DNA of 64,000 nucleotides from Thermomonas paludicola (lineage in GTDB: Bacteria; Pseudomonadota; Gammaproteobacteria; Xanthomonadales; Xanthomonadaceae), in the NCBI RefSeq assembly GCF_024498955.1, contig NZ_CP093311.1:558001-622000 (forward strand). Direction: 5' to 3'. Positions within the stretch are counted from its first letter, which is position 1. The number at the start of each line of letters is the position of its first letter. The notes beneath the pieces were generated by a model. It made no database searches and was not told the DNA's origin. It saw nothing but the letters and a program-made list of their open reading frames with translations. The position numbers and the translations under genes were made by a program. This document shows positions 32,134-42,041 of this stretch, in pieces.

Positions 32134-32880
32134 ATGGGGAACGATGGCGCGCGCAGGGTCGGGTTGGCGCGCGTTTTGTCCAAGCGCGGGCTATGCTCGC
32201 GCAGCGAGGCGCAGCGCCTCATCCTGTCCGGGCGCGTGCGCCTGGGCGGCCGCATCATCCGCGATCCCGAACATGCGGTGGGCGATCAGCAGCATGCCTT
32301 CATAGAAATCGATGGCGCCCAGGCCGCAGCGATCGAACCGCGCTACCTGATGCTCAACAAGCCGCGCGGACTGGTGACTACCGCCTGCGACGAACATGGC
32401 CGCGCGACCGTGTATCGCTGTTTCGATGGCGCGGACTTGGGCTGGATCGCACCGGTGGGACGCCTGGACAAGGCCAGCGAAGGCTTGCTGCTGTTCTGCA
32501 GCGACCCGCAGTGGGCGGCGCGAGTTACCGATCCGGACAGCGGCCCGGACAAGACCTATCACGTGCAGATCGATTGCGTTCCGACTGCGGCGACGCTGCA
32601 GGCGTTGCAGGCTGGCAGGTTGAGCGAAGGCGAATCATTGCACGCCAAGTCGGCAACGCTGCTGCGCGCGGGTGCCAAGAACGCCTGGTTGGAAATCGTG
32701 CTGGATGAAGGGCGCAATCGCCAAATACGGCGACTGCTTGCGGCGTTCGATATTGCCGTGTTGCGGCTGGTGCGAGTGGCGATCGGGCCGCTGCAGCTGG
32801 GCGATTTGCCGAAGGGGCGATGGCGTGAATTGACTGCGGCAGAAATTTCCGGGTTATCGAAGCAGCAGCCCGCTGTTTGA
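32134..32880 (+). CDS. Pseudouridine synthase, RsuA/RluB/RluF group
   Basis: This 248-residue enzyme converts uridine to pseudouridine in rRNA. It has an N-terminal S4 RNA-binding domain (LARVLSKRGLCSRSEAQRLI), LMLNKPRGLVTT, and the catalytic VGRLDKASEGLLLF with the essential Asp. EGRNRQIRRLLAAF is the second family signature. Sequence alone does not show which rRNA site it modifies. Confidence 0.88.
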   Translation: MGNDGARRVGLARVLSKRGLCSRSEAQRLILSGRVRLGGRIIRDPEHAVGDQQHAFIEIDGAQAAAIEPRYLMLNKPRGLVTTACDEHGRATVYRCFDGADLGWIAPVGRLDKASEGLLLFCSDPQWAARVTDPDSGPDKTYHVQIDCVPTAATLQALQAGRLSEGESLHAKSATLLRAGAKNAWLEIVLDEGRNRQIRRLLAAFDIAVLRLVRVAIGPLQLGDLPKGRWRELTAAEISGLSKQQPAV

Positions 32881-32940
32881 GCCATGGACCCGTGGCAGCC
32901 GGAATGCCGCGGGGCGGGTGAGCGAGCACTGACCCGCGGG

Positions 32941-34155
32941 TCAGCGCTTGATGACGTCGAGTTCCTTCCCGATCTTGATGAACGCATCAATGGCACGATC
33001 CAGCTGCTCGCGGGTGTGCGCCGCGCTGATCTGGGTGCGGATGCGCGCCTGGCCCTTGGCCACCACCGGGAAGAAAAAGCCGATGGCGTAGATGCCCTCT
33101 TCGAGCAGGCGCTCGGCGAAACGCTGCGCCAGCGGTGCGTCGTAGAGCATTACCGGGCAGATAGGATGCACGCCGGGCTTGATGTCGAAGCCGGCAGCCG
33201 TCATCCGGCTGCGGAAATGCGCGGTGTTGTCCTGCAGTCGCGTGCGCAATTCGCCAGCGGAGGCCAGCATCTGGAAGGCCTTGATGCCAGCGGACACCAC
33301 GTGCGGCGGCAGCGAGTTGGAGAACAGGTACGGCCGCGAGCGCTGGCGCAGCAGCTCGATCACTTCCTTTTTCGCGGTGGTGAAGCCGCCCAGCGCGCCA
33401 CCCATGGCCTTGCCCAGGGTGCCGGTGAAGATGTCGATCCTGTCCATCACGCCCTTGACCTCGGCGCTGCCGCGGCCGGTGGCGCCGAGGAAGCCGGTGG
33501 CGTGGCATTCGTCGATATGCACCAGCGCACCGTATTTGGCGGCCAGCGCGGTGATCTCGTCCAGCGGCGCGATGAAGCCGTCCATCGAGAACACGCCGTC
33601 GGTGGTGATCATGATCGTGCGCGCGCCGTCGGCCTTGGCCTGCTGCAGCTGCTTCTCGAGGTCGGCCATGTCGCAGTTGGCATAGCGGTAGCGCTTGGCC
33701 TTGCACAGGCGCACGCCGTCGATGATCGAGGCGTGGTTGAGCGCGTCGGAGATGATCGCGTCGTTCTCGCCCAGCAGCGGCTCGAACAGGCCGCCGTTGG
33801 CGTCGAAGCAGGCGGCGTAGAGGATGGTGTCCTCGGTGCCGAAGAAATCGGCAATCGTCTTCTCCAGTTGCTTGTGCAGGTCCTGGGTGCCGCAGATGAA
33901 GCGCACGCTGGCCATGCCGAAGCCGTGGGTATCCAGCGCGTCCTTGGCGGCGGCGATCACGTCCGGATGGTCGGCCAAGCCCAGGTAATTGTTGGCGCAG
34001 AAGTTCAGCACCTTGCGGCCGTCCGCCAATTGGATTTCGGCCGACTGCGGGCTGGTGATGATGCGTTCGGACTTGAACAGCCCCTGCGCGCGGATGGCTT
34101 CCAGCTCTTCGGCGAAATGGCGGGTCAACAGGGGGGCATTCGCGGAAGACGTCAT
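32941..34155 (-). CDS. kbl: Glycine C-acetyltransferase (2-amino-3-ketobutyrate CoA ligase)
   Basis: Kbl (404 residues) is a PLP enzyme that cleaves 2-amino-3-ketobutyrate with CoA to glycine and acetyl-CoA, following threonine dehydrogenase. Motifs are [45 protein letters not shown] and the PLP lysine in [14 protein letters not shown]. Its partner tdh is on the same strand about 1 kb to the right, but an outer-membrane gene of opposite orientation lies between them. Confidence 0.95.
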   Translation of the reverse strand: MTSSANAPLLTRHFAEELEAIRAQGLFKSERIITSPQSAEIQLADGRKVLNFCANNYLGLADHPDVIAAAKDALDTHGFGMASVRFICGTQDLHKQLEKTIADFFGTEDTILYAACFDANGGLFEPLLGENDAIISDALNHASIIDGVRLCKAKRYRYANCDMADLEKQLQQAKADGARTIMITTDGVFSMDGFIAPLDEITALAAKYGALVHIDECHATGFLGATGRGSAEVKGVMDRIDIFTGTLGKAMGGALGGFTTAKKEVIELLRQRSRPYLFSNSLPPHVVSAGIKAFQMLASAGELRTRLQDNTAHFRSRMTAAGFDIKPGVHPICPVMLYDAPLAQRFAERLLEEGIYAIGFFFPVVAKGQARIRTQISAAHTREQLDRAIDAFIKIGKELDVIKR

Positions 34156-34334
34156 GGCGTGATCGGTTGGGAGTGGGACTGCAGATTCTAGCCGCCAGCC
34201 GATAACCCGTCGTGAGGTGGTGGTATTGCGCCTTTCCTGGTCACGCAGAAGCGGACACCGGATTTGCTTGCGTTGCCGCCAGATTAGTTAAAAAATGGTG
34301 AAAGTCCCGTCATGCCACTCACCCAGAGCCCACC

Positions 34335-35039
34335 ATGAAGCCTTCCCGTCGCCTGCTTGCCGTTTCCCTGCTGCTGTTGTCCGCGCCGTTTGCCGCCAGC
34401 GCGGAAGACCCCCCTGCGTCGTCTGCAAGTTGGGAGGTCAGCGCGGTCTCGGACTACCTGTTCCGCGGCGTGTCGCAAACCGACGAGAAGCCGACCCTGC
34501 AGGGCGAGTTCACCTGGACCTCGGCGGCGGGCGTGTACGTGGGCAGTTTTGCGTCGGGCGTGGATTTCGGCTCAGGAAGCCCGCATGCGGAAGTCGATTA
34601 TTTCGTGGGTTATGGCCACGCGCTTGGCGACAGCGTCGCCCTTGATGTCTCGATCAACCGCTACAGCTACCCGGGTGCCAGCGAGCTGGCTTACAACGAA
34701 TTGATCACCAAGGCCACGTTTGCCGACCGCTACAGCGCCACCGTGGGCTACAGCAACGACGTGTGGAACAGTGGCAGCACCGGTTGGTACTACGCGGTGG
34801 GCGGTGAATGGGCATTGCCGCACGACCTTGCCCTGTCGGCCAATGTGGGGCGCAGCGTATTCGCCGACAACGTGGCGGTGGCGGCCGAGGATTACACCGA
34901 CTGGAGCGTTGCCGTGAGCAAGACGATGGGCGTCGCAACCGTCTCGCTGGGCTACTACGGCACCGACGGGCAAGGACGCGCCAGCTTTGGCAAGTTGGCC
35001 GACGACCGCGTGCTGCTGTCGGTGAAGATCGCGCGCTGA
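34335..35039 (+). CDS. Outer-membrane beta-barrel protein, TIGR02001 family
   Basis: This 234-residue protein has a signal peptide (LAVSLLLLSAPFAASA) and then alternating beta-barrel sequence beginning WEVSAVSDYLFRGVSQTDEK, the hallmark of TIGR02001 (Gcw_chp). GEFTWTSAAGVYVGSFASGV fits the same family. The function is unknown, possibly a small porin. It is transcribed against kbl and tdh and ends at a shared terminator. Confidence 0.85.
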   Translation: MKPSRRLLAVSLLLLSAPFAASAEDPPASSASWEVSAVSDYLFRGVSQTDEKPTLQGEFTWTSAAGVYVGSFASGVDFGSGSPHAEVDYFVGYGHALGDSVALDVSINRYSYPGASELAYNELITKATFADRYSATVGYSNDVWNSGSTGWYYAVGGEWALPHDLALSANVGRSVFADNVAVAAEDYTDWSVAVSKTMGVATVSLGYYGTDGQGRASFGKLADDRVLLSVKIAR

Positions 35040-35064
35040 TGGCACCCCCGCTGCGCTGCAAATG

Positions 35065-35090
35065 AAAAAGGCACCGCACGGTGCCTTTTT
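35065..35090. terminator. Bidirectional terminator between the OMP gene and tdh
   Basis: AAAAAGGCACCG and CGGTGCCTTTTT form a perfect 12-bp stem around the two bases CA, 25 bases after the OMP stop and 20 bases from the tdh stop. Confidence 0.93.
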
Positions 35091-35109
35091 CGTTTCCGGA
35101 GTTGCGGGC

Positions 35110-36132
35110 TCAGTTCCAGCTCAAGACCACCTTGCCAGCCTTGCCCTGTTCCATCAGGTCGAAGCCTTCCTGGAACCGTTCCACCGGCAGCTGGTGGGTG
35201 AGCACCTTGCCCAGCGGGAAGCCGGACAGCACCAGCTGGGTCATCTTGTACCAGGTCTCGTACATCTTGCGGCCGTAGATGCCCTGCACGGTCAGGCCCT
35301 TGAAGATGATCTTGTCCCAGTCGCAGCCGGCGCCCTTGGGCATGATGCCGAGCATGGCGATCTTGCCGCCGTGGTACATGCAGTCGAGCATGTCGTTGAA
35401 CGCGCGCGGGTTGCCGCTCATCTCCAGGCCCACGTCGAAGCCCTCCATGTGCAGATCCTTCATCACGTCCTTCAACGAGGTGTTGGCGACATTCACCACC
35501 CGCGTGGCGCCCATGTCGGCGGCCAGCTTCAGGCGGAAGTCGTTGACGTCGGTGACCACCACGTTGCGCGCGCCGATGTGCTTGCAGATGCCTGCCGCGA
35601 TGATGCCGATCGGCCCGGCGCCGGTGATCAGCACGTCCTCGCCGACCACGTCGAACTCCAGCGCGCAGTGGGCGGCGTTGCCGTAGGGGTCGAAGAACGC
35701 GGCCAGTTCGGACGGGATCTGGTCCGGGATCGGCCACAGGTTGGATGCCGGCATCACCATGTATTCGGCGAACGCGCCATTGACGTTGACGCCGATGCCG
35801 ACCGTGTTCGGGCACAGGTGCGGACGCCCGCCGCGGCAGTTGCGGCAATGCCCGCAGACGATGTGGCCTTCGGCCGAGACGCGCTGGCCGATGTCATAGC
35901 CGGTCACGCCCGGGCCGATTTCGACGATGCGGCCGACGAATTCGTGGCCGATGGTCAGCCCCGGCTTGATGGTGCGCTGGCTCCATTCATCCCACAAGTA
36001 AATGTGCAGGTCGGTGCCGCAGATCGCGGTCTTCTCCAGCTTGATCAGCACCTGGTTGGGGCCCGGGGTCGGCACCGGCACCTCGTCCATCCAGATGCCC
36101 TTGGTGGCCTCGCGCTTGACCAGCGCGCGCAT
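35110..36132 (-). CDS. tdh: L-threonine 3-dehydrogenase
   Basis: Tdh (340 residues) is a zinc alcohol dehydrogenase that oxidises threonine to 2-amino-3-ketobutyrate, the substrate of Kbl. It has the catalytic-zinc motif [18 protein letters not shown], the structural-zinc cysteines [15 protein letters not shown] and the NAD motif [19 protein letters not shown] start it at ATG 36132 ([14 protein letters not shown]), matching the usual 340-341 residues; two more ATGs at 36150 and 36156 are possible and none has a clear Shine-Dalgarno. Confidence 0.94.
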   Translation of the reverse strand: MRALVKREATKGIWMDEVPVPTPGPNQVLIKLEKTAICGTDLHIYLWDEWSQRTIKPGLTIGHEFVGRIVEIGPGVTGYDIGQRVSAEGHIVCGHCRNCRGGRPHLCPNTVGIGVNVNGAFAEYMVMPASNLWPIPDQIPSELAAFFDPYGNAAHCALEFDVVGEDVLITGAGPIGIIAAGICKHIGARNVVVTDVNDFRLKLAADMGATRVVNVANTSLKDVMKDLHMEGFDVGLEMSGNPRAFNDMLDCMYHGGKIAMLGIMPKGAGCDWDKIIFKGLTVQGIYGRKMYETWYKMTQLVLSGFPLGKVLTHQLPVERFQEGFDLMEQGKAGKVVLSWN

Positions 36133-36282
36133 CGTGTTTGCTTGCGTCATGTGCATGACCCGTCGGAGTAGGCGGCCATTTTACCGCCGTTCTCCGGCGC
36201 ACTCGCTGCCTGACCAAGGACACGGGTCGCTGCGCGGCGGGGATGCTCTAATAGGCGTTCATTAGATTGCCGGAGTGATCGC

Positions 36283-38433
36283 ATGCGCCGCCGCCCATTG
36301 ACCATCGCCCTCGCCCTGACCCTCGCCAGCACGCTTGCGCACGCCGACGAAGGCATGTGGATGCCCTCGCAGTTGCCGCAGCTGGCCGCGCAGCTGAAAG
36401 CCGCCGGATTCAAGGGCGACCCCGCCCAGCTGGCCGACGTGACCCGCGCGCCGCTGGCGGCAGTGGTGTCGCTGGGCGGCTGCACCGCCAGCTTCGTGTC
36501 GAAGCAGGGGCTGGTGGTGACCAACCATCACTGTGCGATGGGTGCGATCCAGCTCAACTCCACGCCGTCGAGGAACCTGATCCAGGACGGCTTCATCGCT
36601 GCCACGCATGCCGATGAGGTCTCTGCCGGTCCGGCGGCGCGGGTGTGGGTGACGGTGGGTTTCGACAAGATCACCGATCGCATCCTGGCCCACGCCAAGG
36701 GCAAGACCGGGCGCGCGTATTTCGACGCGGTGGACGCCGCGAAGAAGGCCGAAGTCGCGCAGTGCGAGGCGGATGCCGGGCATCGCTGCAGCGTGTCCGA
36801 CATGTATTACGGCAGTGATTTCTACCTGATCAAGCAGCTCGAGCTTCGCGATATTCGCCTGGTGTATGCGCCGCCGGTGTCGATCGGCAACTACGGCGAC
36901 GAAGTCGACAATTTCATGTGGCCTCGCCATGTCGGCGACTTCAGCTTCTATCGCGCCTATGTCGGCCAGGACGGCAAGCCGGCTGCCTATTCCAGGGACA
37001 ACGTGCCCTATCAGCCGCCAGCGTGGCTGAGTGTTTCCACCGCGCCGGTGAAGGCGGGTGATTTCGCGATGCTGGCCGGCTATCCCGGCGTGACCTTCCG
37101 CCACCGCACCGCGTCCGAATTCGCCCACCAGATCGACTGGCTGTTGCCCAGCCGCGTGGCGATGTACGACGGCCTGATCAACACCATCGGGCAGGCCACT
37201 GCTGGCGACGCCGCAAAGGAAGTGCTGTATGCCTCCAGCGTGGCCAGTTACAAGAACACGTTGAAGCGTGCACAGGGCGAACTGGAGGGGCTGCGGCGCA
37301 GTGATGCGATACGCGTGCGCCGCGAAGATGAATCGGCAATGCTGGCATGGCTGGGCAAGCAGCCGGGCAGCAAACCCGCACAGGCCGACATTCGCGCGCT
37401 GCAGGCGCAGCTGGACGCGGCGGACGCCAGCCGCGAGCGCGACTTCATCCTGCCGTTCCTGCGCCCCGGCTTGTTCGGCGCGGCGGTCACGTTGCAGCGG
37501 CTGGCGCTGGAGCACGGCAAGGCCGACGCGCAGCGCGAGACCGGTTACCAGCAGCGCGACGAGGCGCTGATCGAAGGCAGCCTCAAGCAACTGCAGCGCC
37601 GCTATGACCCCGGCGTGGAGAAGGCGGCCCTGCGCTATGCACTGAAGCGCTACTTCGCGCTGCCGCAGGCGCAGCGCGTGGCCGAGGTCGACGCCGTGTT
37701 CGGTACCAGCGAAGCCGAGGCCGTGCAGCGCCTCGACGCGCTGTACGCAGGCACCCGGCTCGGCGACGAGGCCACCCGGCTTGCCGCGATGAAGCTGGAT
37801 GCCGCCGCACTGGCCGCATCGGACGACGCCCTGCTCAAGGCCGCCGCCACCCTGCAGCCCGCGCTGCTGCGGCTGGAAGCCGAATCCAAGCAGCGCGCCG
37901 GTGAACTGCTGCGGCTACGGCCCGCATACATGCAGGCGTTGATCGCCTATCGCAATGCGCAGGGCCGCGCGGTGTATCCGGATGCCAATTCCACCCTGCG
38001 CGTGAGCTTCGGCAAGGTCAGCGCGCTGAGCCCGCGCGACGGCGTGGACTATCGCCCGCTGACCACGGTGGCCGGCATCGTCGAAAAGCACACTGGCGTT
38101 GTGCCATTCGATGCACCGAAGCCGCTGCTGGAGGCGATTGCCAGGGGCGATTTCGGCAGCACGGCGGATGCGGAGCTGAAGACGCAGACGGTCGATTTCA
38201 TGACCAATCTCGATACCACCGGCGGCAACTCCGGTTCGCCGGTGCTGGATGCGGAGGGCAAGTTGATCGGCCTCAACTTCGACAGCAACTGGGAGGCGGT
38301 CAGCGCCAGCTGGATGTACGACCCGCGCTACAAGCGCGCGATCCACGTGGACATGCGCTACCTGCGCTGGCTGCTGGCCAAGGTCTATCCGGCCCCGAAC
38401 CTGCTGCAGGAAATGGGCCTGCCGGCGCAGTAG
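36283..38433 (+). CDS. S46-family dipeptidyl-peptidase
   Basis: This 716-residue secreted serine exopeptidase removes dipeptides from peptide N-termini. A signal peptide (TIALALTLASTLAHA) precedes MWMPSQLPQL. The triad is H83 in VVTNHHCAMG, an Asp in NYGDEVDNFMWPRHVGDFSF, and S650 in TTGGNSGSPVLD. The residue at the known specificity position, in LNFDSNWE, is Ser, where DPP11 has Arg and DPP7 has Gly. Length and order match the family. Confidence 0.92.
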   Translation: MRRRPLTIALALTLASTLAHADEGMWMPSQLPQLAAQLKAAGFKGDPAQLADVTRAPLAAVVSLGGCTASFVSKQGLVVTNHHCAMGAIQLNSTPSRNLIQDGFIAATHADEVSAGPAARVWVTVGFDKITDRILAHAKGKTGRAYFDAVDAAKKAEVAQCEADAGHRCSVSDMYYGSDFYLIKQLELRDIRLVYAPPVSIGNYGDEVDNFMWPRHVGDFSFYRAYVGQDGKPAAYSRDNVPYQPPAWLSVSTAPVKAGDFAMLAGYPGVTFRHRTASEFAHQIDWLLPSRVAMYDGLINTIGQATAGDAAKEVLYASSVASYKNTLKRAQGELEGLRRSDAIRVRREDESAMLAWLGKQPGSKPAQADIRALQAQLDAADASRERDFILPFLRPGLFGAAVTLQRLALEHGKADAQRETGYQQRDEALIEGSLKQLQRRYDPGVEKAALRYALKRYFALPQAQRVAEVDAVFGTSEAEAVQRLDALYAGTRLGDEATRLAAMKLDAAALAASDDALLKAAATLQPALLRLEAESKQRAGELLRLRPAYMQALIAYRNAQGRAVYPDANSTLRVSFGKVSALSPRDGVDYRPLTTVAGIVEKHTGVVPFDAPKPLLEAIARGDFGSTADAELKTQTVDFMTNLDTTGGNSGSPVLDAEGKLIGLNFDSNWEAVSASWMYDPRYKRAIHVDMRYLRWLLAKVYPAPNLLQEMGLPAQ

Positions 38434-38491
38434 CCGACAGCGCGCGCCCGCATGGACCTGCCGGCGCATCGCCGGCGTTCCCACCTGCGGC

Positions 38492-38887
38492 TCAGTCGTG
38501 CCGGATGTCGTAGTCGAACGTGTAGAAATGCTTGCCATCGACGATGTCGATGGCAATCCTGCCCTGCAGGCCGGTCAACTCGCCGGTGCCGGTGTCGGGC
38601 ACCACGCGCAGATCCAGTGAGGGCGTGCCGCGATCCATGGTGCCGTTGTGCTGGGCGTAGAAACTTCCGGAGCGGCCGTCCAGCGTGCCTTCGATGCGCT
38701 CGATCGCCACATAGGCGCCGGACCCCGCTACCGGCGCCATCACCGCCAGCATGTGCACCACGCTGGATGCCTGCAGGGGGCCGTGGAAGCGCTTGTGGAA
38801 GCGGGAATGGCCGACGGTGGCGCCGCTGCCGATGTCCAGCTCATCCTGCGGGATGCGCGTCACTTCGAATTCGCCCTTGGCTTGCAT
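38492..38887 (-). CDS. DUF3224 family protein
   Basis: This 131-residue protein begins MQAKGEFEVTRIPQDELD and includes FHGPLQASSVVHMLAVM and GTGELTGLQGRIAIDIVDGK. Such GxGELxGLxGxxxIxI..GxHxYxFxY sequences are typical of DUF3224, a small beta-barrel family of unknown function. There is no signal peptide. It is divergent from the phosphatase gene and convergent with the S46 gene. Confidence 0.75.
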   Translation of the reverse strand: MQAKGEFEVTRIPQDELDIGSGATVGHSRFHKRFHGPLQASSVVHMLAVMAPVAGSGAYVAIERIEGTLDGRSGSFYAQHNGTMDRGTPSLDLRVVPDTGTGELTGLQGRIAIDIVDGKHFYTFDYDIRHD

Positions 38888-38991
38888 GCCGGAAGTTCCC
38901 TGATTGCGGTCGCCCAAGCCTACACGCCGCAAAAGAACGGCGGATAACCTGTTAATCTTGTGCGCTGCACAATCGCAGAGCCGCGCAGCGC

Positions 38992-39642
38992 ATGAAGATC
39001 CTGCTTGCCCGCCACGGTGAGACGCCGTGGAACGCCGAGGGCCGCTACCAAGGCCAGGTGGATATTCCCCTGTCCGCCGTGGGCATTGCCCAGGCCGCCG
39101 CGCTGGGCGAGCGCCTCGCCGGCGTGCGCATTGACCGCGCGGTTGCCTCGCCGCTCGCACGTGCCACCCGCACGGCGCAGCTTGCGCTGGGCGAGACGCG
39201 CGCGGCGCAGCTGCTGTTCGACGAGGGCCTGCTGGAGATCGGCCATGGCGAATGGGAAGGCCTGTTGGCCAGCGAGATCGCTGCGCGTGATCCCGAGCGC
39301 CTGCACGCCTGGCGGCATGCACCGGAGACGGTACAAATGCCGGGTGCGGGAGGCGAGTCCCTGCAGCAGGTGCAAGACCGTGCCTGGCCGGCGCTCGCCC
39401 GTGCCTGTGCCGGGCTGGCCGCCGACGACACGTTGCTGGTGGTGGCCCACGACGCAGTCAATCGCGTCGTGCTGGCCAGGGTGCTGGGCATTCCGCTGGC
39501 CAGGTTGTGGACCTTCCGCCAGGCGCCGGCTACGCTCAATCTGCTGGAGGGCGATGCCGTTGATTCGCTGGAAGTCGTGCGACTGAACGACTGCGCGCAC
39601 CACACCGCATTCTTCGGCGAAGCCAAGCACCGGGCGCTGTAG
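38992..39642 (+). CDS. Histidine-phosphatase family protein
   Basis: This 216-residue protein has the phosphoglycerate-mutase-like signature ILLARHGETPWNAEGR with the catalytic His, ASPLARATRTAQ with a second Arg, and the late VVAHDAVNRVVLA His. It may act as a sugar-phosphate or alpha-ribazole phosphatase; the sequence does not decide. folC starts 28 bases downstream, suggesting one transcript. Confidence 0.85.
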   Translation: MKILLARHGETPWNAEGRYQGQVDIPLSAVGIAQAAALGERLAGVRIDRAVASPLARATRTAQLALGETRAAQLLFDEGLLEIGHGEWEGLLASEIAARDPERLHAWRHAPETVQMPGAGGESLQQVQDRAWPALARACAGLAADDTLLVVAHDAVNRVVLARVLGIPLARLWTFRQAPATLNLLEGDAVDSLEVVRLNDCAHHTAFFGEAKHRAL

Positions 39643-39670
39643 GCGCCAGCAGCGGTCCAACACGACGCCC

Positions 39671-40942
39671 ATGCCACGATCACTCGCCGATTGGCTTGAA
39701 TTCATCGAGCGCCAGCATCCAGATGCCATCGCGCTTGGATTGGATCGCGTGCGCCAGGTCGCCGCACGCATGGGCCTGGGTCGGCCGGCGAACCAGGTCA
39801 TGACCGTGGCCGGCACCAATGGCAAGGGCTCGACGGTTGCGTTTGTCGAGGCCATCGCACGCGCACAGGGGCTGCACGTTGGCGCTTACACCTCGCCGCA
39901 CCTGCATCGCTACAACGAGCGCGTGCGCATCGATGGCGAAGACGCCGGCGACGCCGCGCTGGTGGCAGGGTTCGAAGCGGTGGAGGCAGCGCGCGCGGAC
40001 GCCCCGCTGACCTATTTCGAATATGGCACGCTGTGTGCGCTGTGGCTGTTCGAGCGCGCATCGCTCGACCTGGCCGTGCTGGAAGTCGGATTGGGCGGGC
40101 GCCTGGATGCGGTGAACATCATCGATGCCGATGCCGCCATCATCACCACGGTCGATCTGGACCATCAGCAATGGCTGGGCGCCGACACCGAGGCGATCGG
40201 CTTCGAGAAAGCCGGCATCGCGCGGCCGTTCAAGCCGCTGGTGCTGGGCGACGACGATCCGCCGGCCAGCGTGCTGCGCCATGCCTACGCGATCGGTGCG
40301 CCGGCTTGGCGCATCGGCAACGACTTTTTTGCCGAGCCGATTGATGCCGCCACCTGGTGCTGGCGTGAAGTCGGGCATTCGATGCAGCTGCCGATGCCGA
40401 TGCGCGCGCTGGCGGCGCCGGTGCAGTTGCGCAACGCCGCCTGCGCGATCGCTGCGCTGCGCGCGCTGGATCTGCACATCGACGACGACGCGTTCGTGCG
40501 CGGCGTGGCCAATGCCGAAGTGGCCGGTCGCCTGCAGCGGTTCCTGCGCGACGGCGTGGAAGTGGTGGTGGATGTGGGCCACAACCCGCAAGCGGCGCGT
40601 GCATTGGCCGGCTGGCTACGGGCGCAGCCGAAGCGGCGCACGCTGGCCGTGTACGCGGCACTCGGCGACAAGGACGTGGTGGGCGTGGCCAGTGCGCTGG
40701 CGGATGCGGTGGACGCGTGGCATCTGGCCGGCTCGCTGGGCGCGGGTTCGCGCGGTACCGATGCGGCGGCACTGGCGCAGCGCCTGCAAGGCACCCCGGC
40801 GGCTGCCGGCGCGCAGCATGCCGGCGTGGAGGCAGCCCTGCAGGCCGCGCTGGCAGATGCGGCACTGGACGGGCGCGTGCTGGTGTTCGGCTCCTTCCAT
40901 GCCGCCGCACAATCGCTGAATTGGCTGAATCGCGCCGAATAG
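39671..40942 (+). CDS. folC: Bifunctional folylpolyglutamate/dihydrofolate synthase
   Basis: FolC (423 residues) adds glutamate to dihydropteroate and folates. The P-loop is VAGTNGKGSTVAF; other Mur-ligase-type motifs are YTSPHLHRYNERVRIDG, EVGLGGRLDAVNII, ITTVDLDHQQWLG and VVVDVGHNPQAARAL. The gene order folC, SPOR protein, purF is the conserved E. coli order without cvpA. Confidence 0.94.
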   Translation: MPRSLADWLEFIERQHPDAIALGLDRVRQVAARMGLGRPANQVMTVAGTNGKGSTVAFVEAIARAQGLHVGAYTSPHLHRYNERVRIDGEDAGDAALVAGFEAVEAARADAPLTYFEYGTLCALWLFERASLDLAVLEVGLGGRLDAVNIIDADAAIITTVDLDHQQWLGADTEAIGFEKAGIARPFKPLVLGDDDPPASVLRHAYAIGAPAWRIGNDFFAEPIDAATWCWREVGHSMQLPMPMRALAAPVQLRNAACAIAALRALDLHIDDDAFVRGVANAEVAGRLQRFLRDGVEVVVDVGHNPQAARALAGWLRAQPKRRTLAVYAALGDKDVVGVASALADAVDAWHLAGSLGAGSRGTDAAALAQRLQGTPAAAGAQHAGVEAALQAALADAALDGRVLVFGSFHAAAQSLNWLNRAE

Positions 40943-41006
40943 CGCGGCGGCCACCCCGCTATAATTCCACTCCCCGACGCCACCGCGACCCCTGGATGGA
41001 CTGCCG

Positions 41007-42014
41007 ATGGATGCTTCGCTGAAACAGCGCCTGGTTGGCGCGGCCGTACTGGTCGCGCTGGCGGTCATCTTCCTGCCGCTGCTGGTCAAGGGACCTGCGC
41101 CCGACAGCGGGGTGACCGGCGTGTCGATGACCGTGCCCGCCGAGCCGACATCCTCGTCCGGGCTGGTGAGCCAGGATCTTCCGCTGGTGGTGCCGGCAGC
41201 GGCGCCGGCAGCGGGGGTGACGGCGTTGCCGACGGATGCGGCCGCAGCCGCTGATGCGCCCGCGGCGCCCGCTCCGGCCGAATTGGCGGCAGTTGCGGCC
41301 GGCGGCTATGCGGTGGGCTTTGGCAGCTATGCCAGCGATGTGGACGCCGACAAGGTGATCGCGGCGCTGCGCGGCGTGGGGTTGCCAGGCTATCGTGAAG
41401 CAGTGGCGCTGGGCGGGCGGCAGGTGCAGCGCGTGCGGATCGGCCCCTTCGCCGACCGTGCGGTGGCCGAATCGGCGCGCCTGCGCGCAGGGCAGGTGCC
41501 CAGCACCGTGGAGGCGAAAGTCATCGCGTTGGATGCCGCACTGCCGGCTGACGCCAAGGCGCCCGCCGCCGCGGCGATGGCTGCGCCGGACGCATCGAAG
41601 CCCGCGCCGGCGGCCGCGGCCAAGCCCGAGGCCAAGCCCGAGGCCAAGCCTGCTGCCAAGGTCGCGACAAACGTGGAAGCCAAGCCGGCCGCGGCAGCCG
41701 CGCCTGCTGCGCCGCCCAAGCCTGCGGTGCCTGCCGCACCTGCCCAGCCGCCGGCAGCGAAACCGGCCAATCCAGTGGGCACCGGCTTTGTCGTGCAGAT
41801 CGGCGCTTTTGCCTCCGCGCCGGATGCGTTGGCCCAGCGCGATGCGCTGCGCAAGGCGGGTTTCAACGCATTCACCGACACCGTGCCGGGGGCCAATGGC
41901 ACCTTGACCCGTGTGCGCGTCGGGCCGGTCATCACCCGTGCCGAAGCCGAGGCGCTGCAAGCGCAGCTGAAGAGCAAGGCTGGCAAGGACGGCATGGTGC
42001 GTCCGCATCCCTGA
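41007..42014 (+). CDS. DedD-like protein with two SPOR domains
   Basis: This 335-residue protein has one N-terminal membrane helix (RLVGAAVLVALAVIFLPLLV) and then periplasmic sequence. Two SPOR repeats are visible: GGYAVGFGSYASDVDADKVI (about 95-160) and GTGFVVQIGAFASAPDALAQ (about 258-325), joined by an Ala/Pro/Lys-rich linker containing KPEAKPEAKPAAK. SPOR domains bind denuded septal peptidoglycan; E. coli DedD has only one. A cell-division role is inferred from family and position. Confidence 0.85.
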   Translation: MDASLKQRLVGAAVLVALAVIFLPLLVKGPAPDSGVTGVSMTVPAEPTSSSGLVSQDLPLVVPAAAPAAGVTALPTDAAAAADAPAAPAPAELAAVAAGGYAVGFGSYASDVDADKVIAALRGVGLPGYREAVALGGRQVQRVRIGPFADRAVAESARLRAGQVPSTVEAKVIALDAALPADAKAPAAAAMAAPDASKPAPAAAAKPEAKPEAKPAAKVATNVEAKPAAAAAPAAPPKPAVPAAPAQPPAAKPANPVGTGFVVQIGAFASAPDALAQRDALRKAGFNAFTDTVPGANGTLTRVRVGPVITRAEAEALQAQLKSKAGKDGMVRPHP

Positions 42015-42041
42015 TCCACGGATTCAACAGGAAACAACCTC

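Noticed and set aside
32929..32944. Perfect 16-base palindrome CTGACCCGCGGGTCAG at the end of kbl
   Set aside because: It overlaps the kbl stop, has no T tract and no partner site; it may help termination between convergent genes but I cannot support a specific role.
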